Source: Phellopilus nigrolimitatus
Lineage: Eukaryota > Basidiomycota > Agaricomycetes > Hymenochaetales > Hymenochaetaceae
Assembly: GCA_021029095.1 (NCBI GenBank)
Contig: JAJOHG010000101.1
Coordinates: 1-64,000, forward strand
Length of the DNA stretch: 64,000 nt
Direction of reading: 5' to 3'
In this document: positions 48,286-58,544 of the stretch, in pieces
How positions within the stretch are numbered: position 1 is the first letter of the stretch
Layout of the letters: the number at the start of each line of letters is the position of its first letter
Position numbers and translations under genes: made by a program
The notes under the pieces: generated by a model
What the model was told of the DNA's origin: nothing
The model's input: only the letters and a program-made list of their open reading frames with translations
Database searches by the model: none

Positions 48286-49927
48286 ATGCATTCAACACGA
48301 TCTGACGTCGAGCTTGTCGATCCAAGCCTAGTTCCGCTTATCACTTCGGAGATACATACTTGGACGTACGCCGTAGTGTCCGTGTTGACTATCTTGGTCT
48401 ATGACACCAGTAAGTCTGACGTTTTGGCCAGATACGAATTCCGCTGACAAATTGACCGCCCAGTTATCACATTGGACAAGGAGGTACGCAAAGCTTGGCA
48501 GTAGCACCCTACGTCTAGACTGATCGTCGTAACGGTACCTCTAAGATCAGATACTTCTGGGTACGTCAATTTCGTAATATCAACACCAGGAATAGTATGC
48601 TTACTTATGCGGCGTAAAGAGCGCTCCCTACAGAATTGTCAGCTTGATTTACTTTGCGGTAAAGAGCATCTCACAGCTTATTCTAAAGAAGTAAGCTAAT
48701 CAACAACTCCACTGAATTGTCGTAGAATCGCTATGTTGGAATCATTGGAGCCATTTCCGGTTTACTCGGTAAGCTGTACACAAACCTTACGTGAAAATGC
48801 ATTTTAGACAAGAACGCTCACTGGCATTGCCTTTTACAGTTCAGTCTTTTCATGCAAATGAAACGTTGTAAGTAATCCCTGATTAAAGTACTACGTCTCG
48901 CTTTAACTAATTTTAACTAACTCTAAATCTCACTCGTAGGTGTAAGCATTCAGATGCTATATTTGGTCCCTACTGACGATATCGAAAAGGTCTCGGTGCT
49001 GTTTGGATTGAGAACCTTACAAGTGAGTTCTTTAATATTGCATAAATCAATATTTTGCTCATTCCGAGGAAGATTGGATGACTACGTTGTTGATGAACTG
49101 TAATAACACCGCCCTCCTCACAATAGACAAAGTATTCATCGAGTTCTAATTGTTTCGTAGACATCCTTTTGATGAGGGTCCTAGCGCTTTATTTTCAAGG
49201 TGAGCAATCCTGATATTGCGGAATACTTCTTATGTTTATATTATGTAGACAAGAGATTAGCTGTATACCTAAGGACTATATTTAGCCTCGGGGCATCGGT
49301 GGGGATAGGATTTCTGATCTTTGGCAACATATACGCAGAGAGTAAGCAGAACTTGTCGATGTTGATTGCATAGCTCACTAAATAAATGTTACAGTTTCCA
49401 TAGAGAGTCTCGCAGAAGGCGTAACAGTATGTGCTGAAAATAGAAGCCCTCCAAGATTTTGGCGTGCAGTATCTTGGTGAGTATTGACATTTCCGGTCAA
49501 AATCTATTACTTATCTGGAACAGGGCTGCGCCATTGCTGTATGGAATTATCTTAATGGTCCTAGCGCTACATAAAGCTGCACAGCACTGGAGGGAGTCGA
49601 ATGGCTTCGGTCATTCCAGCCTTGTTAAGGTGCTCATCCAAGATCAGGCCATCTATTTCGTTTTGTATGTTTTTCTTCATGCATGACCAGTGTCGACAAG
49701 CTGACTAGCCTGACAGGGTCGTATTTTTCAGTGTTATGAAAGTTGTAGCAGGTCATTTGCGCATCCCCAATTTGCTTCTGGCTAATCTCCTGGCGGTTTT
49801 GGGAGGCCCCAGCATTCTCTCTGTCCTTGGGAGTCACCTGTTGGTTAATATGAAGGAAGCTGGAGAGAGGGGAGCCAATGGGGGGCCCATCGGAATGGGT
49901 ACCGTGAGCAGCATGGGATTTTCCTGA
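48286..49927 (+). CDS. DUF6533-family multi-pass membrane protein, copy A
   Basis: Twelve short exons: 48286-48409, 48464-48483, 48546-48560, 48620-48658, 48726-48768, 48840-48867, 48947-49026, 49161-49199, 49249-49341, 49395-49476, 49524-49664 and 49717-49927. Phases agree throughout and give 304 aa. The start of the family domain is typical: VLTILVYDT + ITLDKE + IRYFW, then IVSLIYFANRYVG. Later membrane segments include ILLMRVLALYFQ, TIFSLGASVGIGFLIFG, WAAPLLYGIILMVLAL and LLANLLAVLGGPSILSVLG; overall about seven are expected. The tail is glycine-rich. DUF6533 proteins form large families in mushrooms, with unknown function and receptor-like topology. Two exons are 15-20 nt long, and exons 3, 4 and 7 use AAG acceptors. 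The splice pattern is supported by the paralogue at 58.5-61.0 kb. Confidence 0.82.
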
Positions 49928-50212
49928 TTTTGCGAAGGGAAATCCAAGGTGACTGCATCTGCTTTGACCTTCCCAGGCTGCTGCGCGGGACTGACTGATC
50001 ATTTAGCAGTCGTATAAGACATGTATACTTCTGCACACCCATCCGATCTTTTATGTACATGTACTCTTGCCCTTACTTCTTGTGCCTATTCTAACTGTCG
50101 GGTTCTCGCTGGGCGAAGAAATACGAGTTCTGTTCAGTTTCAGCACAACTATCGATTGCATGCATATTCTCGTACAGCTCAAAATGAGATAAGATAGTAC
50201 AGTGAGAACACG
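49928..50212. other. 3' flank of DUF6533 gene A (duplicated at 61.03-61.33 kb)
   Basis: Similar sequence follows copy B, for example CATCGACTGCATGCAG against ATCGATTGCATGCAT. No gene seen. Confidence 0.5.
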
Positions 50213-50760
50213 TCATGATCGCTCAGCCACCCTGCGTTCCATCACGTACTTGCGGCACGATGAGCGCGAGTGGCGACGTGCCTTACTGATTCGCCTGCAC
50301 GACTGAAATAGTTCGCTAGCGTCAGTGACGGAGACAAACGGTAATGGGAAAGACGAAGAGAAAGCGCGCCAACTTACATGTGTGCCTCCAGGTGCTAGGT
50401 ACCCGTGTGCCAGGACCAACGCGCTCTCGGGCACGAGTCCACAGGCTGGGGAAAGTGGCACGCCTGTCCGAGGATCGCGAGAGAGCACAGTGCCCAGTTC
50501 CCACACCGTATCTTTGCATTTGCTTTCGAGCCCTAAAGTATGGTCTTGAGCGTTTTGCGCTGTCTAAACATGAGAGTTCGTGTGTAGCATAGGAAATTTG
50601 CGTACGCACCGACACGTCGTCGAGAATGCGGGACAACATGTCGCGTCGCGTCGTGAAACTTGAAGTCTTGAGAAGGTCACGCGGAGAGACGGCCGGGACA
50701 AACCCATGTGCGCCAAGCGCTCCGTTCAGTAGGATTTCCTCATGTAATAGACACACCGGT
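50213..50760 (-). other. Possible 3' exons of an unidentified gene, duplicated and degraded at 61.3-61.7 kb
   Basis: On the - strand, three open stretches with splice signals can be joined: 50760-50606 (LLHEEILLNGALGAHGFVP), 50511-50378 (TVWELGTVLSRDPRTG...YLAPGGTH) and 50302-50213, a basic tail ending SCRKYVMERRVAERS and TGA. The last donor is a good GTAAGT. Family unknown. A related but frame-broken sequence lies at 61335-61680. Upstream exons were not found, so this may be a fragment. Confidence 0.3.
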
Positions 50761-50860
50761 CTTCTTGAGGACTACCCACAATGTGCATAACCGACTTCTT
50801 TGGCAATGCAACCTGCTAATGAATGAAGCCACGCTGGATACCTAACAGCGCGCACACTGG

Positions 50861-51397
50861 ATGAAGCCAGATTATGGGCGGAATATTTTCGCACAGCGCC
50901 TTAATGGTGCTGCCTCCCGTCGTCCGGTGGTCGACACGAGGCGCCCATCTCGTCTGCTGCAGCAACAGCGCAGATCGCATCGGAAGCAAACTCGTTCAGC
51001 TCCGAGATCGAAGGACGTTAAGAGAGACGCACGCTATTCGTTAACAAGACCCAGCATTCCCGCCGCGCGCTTCCAAGCAAACCGAGAAGGACCCTCGGCC
51101 GTCCTGTCTCTTACTGTCTTGCTCTCTCAATCCGTTCTATCGCCTGGCGCACGGTACGGTACCACTTCTGCTCGCATCCGCGCCCTCAGCCAGATATCTG
51201 CGCACTCCTCCCTCTGCGAAGCCGCGAGCCCCAAGGTCAGAAATGGACGAAGGGAGAGAGAATCGGAGGCGCACCGTTGTAGCCATACGCGCACAGAGTC
51301 CGGAAACAGCGCGCTAGCGGCTAGAGTCCGTTATCGTTTCGCAGGTGTAAAAGGTGGAGATTTGAGCTTGCTCCTTCCTGCGTCTGCTTGCGCATGA
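50861..51397 (+). CDS. Possible orphan protein with paralogous frame at 63.4 kb
   Basis: An uninterrupted frame of 178 codons, arginine- and serine-rich, without recognisable domain. Two blocks recur in the same frame order at 63411-63848: RYSxTRPSIPAAR and RYRFAG. Between the two copies most base differences inside these blocks are synonymous (TAT/TAC, AGA/CGA, ATT/ATA, CGC/CGT, GCA/GCG, GGT/GGC), which suggests selection on the protein. Against it: the composition is odd and the upstream similarity (LLQQQ) falls in another frame in the second copy. A true gene model may include introns not resolved here. Confidence 0.33.
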   Translation: MKPDYGRNIFAQRLNGAASRRPVVDTRRPSRLLQQQRRSHRKQTRSAPRSKDVKRDARYSLTRPSIPAARFQANREGPSAVLSLTVLLSQSVLSPGARYGTTSARIRALSQISAHSSLCEAASPKVRNGRRERESEAHRCSHTRTESGNSALAARVRYRFAGVKGGDLSLLLPASACA

Positions 51398-53572
51398 TAT
51401 TTAGAAAGTGAAACTTTTTGCAGGGACGAGAAGCGAAAGTATTCTGTCGTCGAGGAATGATGCATGATGTTTTACTGGTGATTGTGTATGTTGACGTACC
51501 GGAGAACCAGGTAGCAAATGCGAGATCGAGAAACATGTGCGCAAGAAACGCACAAATATGCACAGTCGCGCCCGTCTTCCATCTTTATTCTTCCATCTTC
51601 GCATCTCTAGGACCCCCGCGTCGTGCTTTCCCCCGCGTCTGACGACGTCGAGCACGAGAGAGCCATGGGCGCAACCGAGGCAGACGGTGCCGGGCCGCCG
51701 GCACCGCCGGCGACTTGAAGTTGAAGCTTGAAGTTGAAGGCCGGCTACTAACGCCGCTCGTCGTCTGGCCTGAACGCTGTGCGCGCAAAGACCTATAGCT
51801 AACGAAGCGAGCAAGCGCCTCTGCTTTCTGTAATATTGTTTGTTCCCATACATCTCCAGCGACATGCGCCGGTAGCGAAAAACGACACGACGGGCTCCAG
51901 TTCGTCCAACTCGATCGCGGCCGCAAACGAGACATCGCGTGCCCGATGGCTCTTCTCCAACATCGGACAGCTGCAGTGCCGAACGATTATAAGAGCAGTT
52001 TCATTTGTTCGTTCTCCAACTACATTCTCGCGTGGCTTCTGGGTTGAACGCAGTTCTCTCGCTCTCTCTTGTTTCGCCCCTTCAGGAAATGACGTGCTAA
52101 GAATACATAGCTGGTTTCACGCTGTCTGGATCCATCACCCTGCAACTTGTTGAATGAATGCTGGAGAAAGAGACTGTCATCGGCATGACAGCCTTGAAGA
52201 AGACAAAAATTGGGCCGCGTGCCGACTGAAACTGTACGACTAGTGAGTGGATTGTTGTCAATACTGCATGGAATTTCGTATGTGCAAATAAAAACATGAA
52301 TGCCTGTATTTAGATTCCAAATGCTCTCCCAATAGTTACGCTTTTCTCCTTGCGAAGAAGCGACAGACAATATTGGAAGACAAGGACAGTCACTAGAAGA
52401 CGAACCTGGACTTTGAACCTGAACTGCTGCGAGCCCTACTATCGCGATTGCTAACTTGGAGTGAATCGAAGGAGCGCTATTTTCCGCGAACTAAACCCGC
52501 AACAGGCCGCGAGAGCGCGAGCGGAACAGCGTCACAATGGCTGCGGTACTGCCCAAAGTTAATTCCGGACTTGAGCTGCGCGGATGAGAAGCATTGAGAA
52601 CCACTGGAAGTACGTACAGGTGGCTGCGAGAGATGAATGGATAGAATGCGAGTCTAGAGTACAAAAGCAATGCGCAACTAGTACCGCAGAGACTGTGCAC
52701 TGTGTCTTCGAGACAACGGCTTCACAGTCTTGATTAGCTCCATCATTTGAGTTCAACAGTAGAAGAAGACTTGAACTTCAAACGATGAAACCCGGAATGC
52801 TTGACTCAATGAGAGTAACCACCCTTGTTTTTCGCATTTATAGCAATGCCACTTTTTGATAAATTGACCGTACAGTACGTACATAGAAGAGAGCCGGACA
52901 GCGAAGAACATCGGACAGCGAAGAACATCTTTAGGGCCGGTATTCTCGTGACAGCAGAATCACGTGCTCTCGCATATCCTGCGCTTCATTTTCAACCTCA
53001 AGTCTCGACAGCTCACGACTTCTGAAACTCTCGTCGGTTTGCGACCGTGCGCGACGGTCTCCGTATACCGCACTAACTGCGATGTAATCGTGTGGTCAAA
53101 AGGCTGGTGGCATAGATTCAATATACGCAGTTCTTGCTGTTGGCGCAGGCATATCTTGCAGCAATGGTGAACAACACGCTGCGTTCACAACACCCGACTT
53201 GTTCTGCAGCGAGTGACAACCGTAATACACTCGTGCATCGATAGGCGCAGGTAGCTGCGAGTTAAGAGTGAGTTCTCAATCTGATGTGATTAACGAAGAG
53301 TAGGGTCTTAACCGCATTTTTAGTGCTCGCACTGACTCGGAGTGAGCTCTTCTTCGCAGCATCCGAAGCACGCCGCGTCTTCTTCTGTATTTGCGTTCGA
53401 CTGCGAATGGAGCTCCTAAAAATGTCTATAGCTGCGATCAAAATCTTCATGAGACGGCAAGTGCTGGTTTTCGGTACTTAAGGCGACGCGTACGTCTCAT
53501 GTTGCCTCATCCTATCCGTCCTATCCACTTCAGACACTGCTCAATCTCACTCATATACAACAAAGGACTATC
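51398..53572. other. Intergenic region and Argonaute-2 promoter
   Basis: No gene is supported in 51.4-52.9 kb. The frame on the - strand at 51585-51935 is basic and without domain. From 52930 the sequence resembles the Argonaute-1 upstream region. Confidence 0.45.
52930..52946 (+). promoter_or_regulatory. TTTAGGGCCGGTATTCT motif upstream of Argonaute-2
   Basis: A 17-mer identical to one upstream of PCNA (- strand, 9736-9720). An ACGCGT box lies at 53486-53491, about 85 nt before the start codon. Regulatory role is inferred from the sharing. Confidence 0.4.
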
Positions 53573-56485
53573 ATGGACAACTCCAGAGGACACGGTGTAG
53601 GACGAGGTGATCGCGGCCAGCGCGGCAGAGGCATGTCTCCCAGCCATCGAGGGGGCCCTCCTATGGCTCGTGGGACACACATCGACTCGTCTTCGAGGTC
53701 CGCTGGAGCTGTACAGGTGTATGCTCCCAACTCTCCCGCGCAGTCCGACGCGCGGCTCACGGACAGAGAGCAGGATGCGCTTGTCTCCCGCTTCCAGGCA
53801 CTGTCGGCCGCAGACCCCGACCGCGTCGTGCGTCCGGGATTTGGGAAGCGCGGTGCAGCGATCGCAGTTCGCGCGAACTTCTTCGCGCTCAAGTATCCGA
53901 AGGATGTCGTCTTGTATGACTACCCAGTCGTGATCACTCCCGAAGTGGACTCTAAGCCCCTTCGTAAGCGCTTATTCGAGCTTTTGGAATCCACGCAGGA
54001 GGTCGTGCCCTACCTTCACGAGATCGCGCACGACTGGTCTCAGAGGCTGATTTCGAGAAGCCGTCTTCCTGTAGACTTTTTGGCGACGGTCTCGGAAGGA
54101 CCTGAGAGGGTTTACACTATCAGTGTTCTCGAGCCGAAGGTACTGAGGTCTACAGACTTGGATCGGTAAGTATTGATATTCTCAATTAGACATGCGACTG
54201 ACCCTATTCGAAAACAAAATGTTTCTAGTTACCTGCAAGGCGAGAATGCAAGCTATAATCCTCTCCCGCTCATCTCGGCCTTCAACCTCATCACGACCGC
54301 ACACGCCTCGCACACGGGCGTGTCCGATAGGAAAGGTTACATGTTTCCTCCTTCTGCTTTGGGAGAATCTCCGCTCGCTCTCAGTGCGGGTCTCGAGGCC
54401 TGGAAGGGGTTCTTCGCGACCGTGCGTCCTGCATGCGGGAAACTGATGGTCAACGTAAACGTCTGCATGGGCGCGTTCTACGTCCCGAATGCGCGCCTCA
54501 GTGATGCGATGGTCAAATATCAGCAGACGTCGTACGGGGCAAGCAACCCTCAGCGCTTCTATAGGCGCGTGAAGGTCACCACGAAGCACCTAGGCTACCG
54601 CAAGCAGGTCGGGATTAAAGCTTTCGGAACTCAGTCGGCAAAGAAGACGGTCTTCCAGTGCGACGAACTGGGCGGGATGGTCAGTGTCGAACAGTATTTT
54701 CAACGAAGTAAGCACAATGGCATGTGTAACTACTTAGATCTTAGACACTCACCACAATATACAGAATTCAACATTCGCCTCCAACACGCCGACGATTTGC
54801 CTGTCATCAATGTTGGAAGTAGGACGAAGGACGTTTTCGTTCCCGCAGAGCTTTGCGAGATTGAGCCGGGCCAGACTTTCGTGGGCGTGCTTTCTGGGAG
54901 CGAGGCTGCGGAGATGACGAAGTACTCGACCAACCCTCCATATGTCGATGCTAAGGCGATCACAGAGCAGGGCCTAGAAGTACTGGGTTTGCGTCAGGGT
55001 GCGCCGCCCATACAGGGCTTCGGGATCGAATTGTCCAGAGACATGGCCGTCGTCCCCGCTCGTCTGCTGAGCCCGCCCAAAGTCATTTACTCGTCCGGCT
55101 CTCTCACCGTCGCCAACGGGTCCTGGAACACGCGCGACGTCCGCTTCCACAGACCTGCGCAGCTCACTCGCGCCGCCATTCTCGTCCTCGCAGATGGCGG
55201 GCGCGATGACTTCAGGGATTCCTCGGACCCGGTACTGCGCGGCGTCGTGACGCGGTTCCTGGCGACGTGTCGGACGGGCGGGATGCAGGTCGACGACGCG
55301 CTCCCGCCGCTTCTTTTCGTGCGGCTCCCGCTAGCGAATCCACGCGACCCACTGCGTGCTGCTGCGATCGACGCGATCGAGAACGAGATTAAGACGCTCC
55401 CCGGTCGCCCGAACATCATGCTCGTTTTCGTATCCAACGGTGGGATCTACCCGGGTCTGAAGAAGCTATGCGACTGCAAGCTTGGAATTGCGACCGTCTG
55501 CATGTTGATGCCGAAAGTCAAGAAGGAAACGGGTCAAGACCAGTATTTCTCAAACATCGCGCTAAAGGTCAACGTGAAGCTTGGTGGCGTCAATCACCAG
55601 CTCGATGCAAGCTCTATGCGCTGGTTGAAGAGCACAATGCTCGTCGGAATGCGTGTGACGCACCCTGGTGTTGGGACACCGTCTATCGCTGCTGTCGTGG
55701 CAAGCTGCGATGAAGAGTTCATGCACTATCCGGCGAGTCTTCGCCTCCAGGAACACGGGAAAAAGGCGAGTGGTGACCTCTGAATTTCCTATCATTATAA
55801 ACTGACAGCTTCTTCCGAACAGATGATTACCGATGTCAAGGAAATGATGATCGAGCGTCTCAACGAATATACAAAACGGATGAAGACTCTTCCCGAGCGC
55901 GTCGTCGTGTTTCGCGCCGGCGTCTCTGATGGCCAGTTCAAGCACGTACTCACCCACGAGCTCCCGGCGATCAAGGCCGCGTTTCTCTCTTTCAAGGGCA
56001 AGAGCCCTAAGCTTACTATTGCGGTCTGTGGGAAGCGGCACCGCACGCGCTTCTACCCAACGAGGTCCGAGCAGGCCGACAAGTCGTCGAACACGAAGGC
56101 CGGGATGCTCGTCGATCAAGGCGTCACTGCCGTCTATGACTTTGACTTCTACTTGCAGGCGCACGCGGGGCAGCAGGGCACCGTGCGCGCGACGCATTAC
56201 ACCGTGATATTCGATGGAAACCGTCTTTCCGCGGACGAGATCCAACAGGGTGCACACGACGCGAGCTACCTATGGGCGCCCGCGACGAAGAGTGTTCGGC
56301 TGGTCCCGCCGGCGTACGCGGCGGAACGGGCGTGCCAGCGCGCGCGGCTCTACCTGCTTGGGATCATCCCTCCTCCGATCAGCAAGGAGAGTACCATTGA
56401 TCATGCGCTGATCATGCGCAGGGCAAAAGAGCTATGGGGCACGGGCGTCCATGAGAATCTTCGTGGCTCTATGTTCTACTTGTGA
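53573..56485 (+). CDS. Argonaute-2 paralogue, slicer aspartates lost
   Basis: Four exons: 53573-54165, 54229-54707, 54765-55765 and 55823-56485, giving 911 aa. It aligns along its whole length with Argonaute-1, with the same intron positions; its RG-rich N-terminus is shorter. PIWI residue positions: R654 replaces the first aspartate (GMRVTHP), E687 is kept, A723 replaces the second aspartate (FRAGVSDGQF), and H816 is kept. Without these aspartates the metal site for slicing cannot form, so it should bind guides but not cleave. The rest of the frame is open and domain blocks are conserved, which argues against simple decay. The last intron starts with GC (AAG|GCGAGT), where Argonaute-1 has GTGAGT. 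If not spliced, a stop follows within 30 nt. Confidence 0.94.
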
Positions 56486-58544
56486 TTTGCGACAAAACGG
56501 GAGAGATAATAAGAATTTGAATGAGTATGTGAATACGTGTTCCTGTGTATATTGAAATCTGATAGCGTGTTACATGTGACCGTCTGACACTGTGTACAAT
56601 TAGTTTTAGTGAATTAGAAATTGAAGATTGCTGTCTGTTTCAAGACGGTCGTATAGAAAGGGAACTAATTATGTAATATTAGTATCTCTTACATCAGCTC
56701 AAAGTACGTAACTCCAGAACATTGGTCCAGACTCCAGAAGCCTCTTGCTTAGTCGAGACAACGTGCGTCTCCCCACAGTGCATCGTCTTCATCTAGCGCT
56801 GCGCGGCGTGCGCATACATCCCGGGATGGCCTCGGTTTTTTAAGGTCATCTTCGTCTGGAGCGCTGCGTTTGGGCGGGGCAGGTGAGCGTACATATGGCA
56901 CTGATGACAGCGGACGGTCCAAGCTCTGACACCGGTACACCGACCTCATTCCCCTGCGTCCATCTACGACTGTATCAGGAGGGCGCCCTGCTACAGCGGC
57001 GCGGGGCATTGTTTTGTTCGGGGATGCAGACGGCTCTGGAGGCAGGTAATGGCGGATGTGCTAGCGGAAACACTATCCAAGTTGGCGAGGCATGCGCGAT
57101 CTTGCGGGCAAGGATTGCCAGCGAGAACAGGCCGTGGCAGTGATGAAAGCAGAGCGTACGCGCTGGTGCGAGCCATCGCTCTCTCTTCCGTGCTGCTTTT
57201 CCTTTAGGCCGTCGACGCCAATTTCAGTCTCGTACTACTCATTGGTATCTCGTTGTTTCTTCTTAATTCAAATAGGACTACTCTCTCAAGTACCTCCACG
57301 TGTGGCACGTTTGAACTCTTCGACGTGAAATCCCATCAAGCTGTAGATTCGCCTCTCGCCTCCGCGTTCGTAGACTTAGCCAATCGACGCGCCCAGACAT
57401 TGAGCTCTCAGTTCTCAACGCTCGGATTACGAAACCGCTCTGAAAGAAAACTCGACATTCTCATATTTCTCTTATGTTGCAGTTGCCGCCTGAAGCGCAC
57501 TGAAAAGCTCTGTGTCCTTTTGGATCGTCCACGCTCGGCGATTTCGTGGATGATACTGAAGGCGCGTCACGTCGAGCACCTCTGGCGAGCGCGGAACAGA
57601 CGCGGGTCTTACGCCGAAGGGTACTTCTGCTCACGCAATGATATATCAACTACGCTTCAGTCACACACGCGCTCGACGGTAACTTATCCTGCTCTTTGAC
57701 CTAGCACCAAGCTCTTCACTTAGTGCGCCGTCCTCGTGCTGCTGTGTTGTCGCCGACCTCGCCATGGATATCTGGCAGGATGACTCTTTTTGAACCTTAA
57801 ACATCCGTAGATACGCTAGCAAATAGGAGGCCCTGTAAGTCCGGTCTTTCTGTTTCCTCGAGTCATGGCTAAGGAAATGCGCCTGTCCGGAAAAGAAAAG
57901 TGGACTGCGATGCACAGACACGAACGACGCGTTTCTTCAACTGTATTAGTGTCAATTACGTTTCAGTAGGCAGAAGATCCAGGCGTGTTTATTTGATGAT
58001 GCGATCTGTCAATGTTTTCATATTCGGTAATCTCTCATCCTGAACCTGTTTAGAACCTCCTTACATTTGTTTCGAATCATACAGCTCAAAGAGTACGTAT
58101 ATATATATGTACTTCGGAATTCCTGCGCTCGATTTGATCCTCTGAATTCCGGCGGTATTCGTACCGTTTCTCCCGTTGAAAAGGCTTGTTGACTGCTCTT
58201 TATAACGCAAACTAGATGGGGAAGCTATACGCAACAGTCAGATTTACAGATCCCGTTCGCTAATGCGTGGTCATCGGGCGTTCTTGAGCCAGTTTTTAGT
58301 ATTGCCGATGTCGAATGCGTGTTGACCTCGAAAGCAGGCCTCTCCTCACAGACTTGTATCAGCCGAAATAGCGTATTGCCTGAACCTTCGAGCAGCAAAT
58401 GTGCCATTGACTCGTATCGGTCTGTCTTATCGTACCGGCTCGCCGTTATAAAATGCCTACAAGGATGTTCGGCTAGCCCAGCTTACGCCCCCGAATAGCC
58501 CATTCTAAGCTTCATTGAAACTTGACGACTGCAGACGCCTCACT
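56486..58544. other. Intergenic region; right half duplicates 46.9-48.3 kb
   Basis: A 2-kb stretch between Argonaute-2 and the DUF6533 pseudogene. A - strand frame at 57009-56749 (PPKRSAPDEDDLKKPRPS) is charged and without domain. From about 57.1 kb it resembles the upstream region of DUF6533 gene A. No confident gene. Confidence 0.45.

Noticed and set aside
47740..48447. 235-codon + strand frame overlapping the start of DUF6533 gene A
   Set aside because: It only joins the promoter region and the true first exon; copy B shows the start at the MHST methionine.
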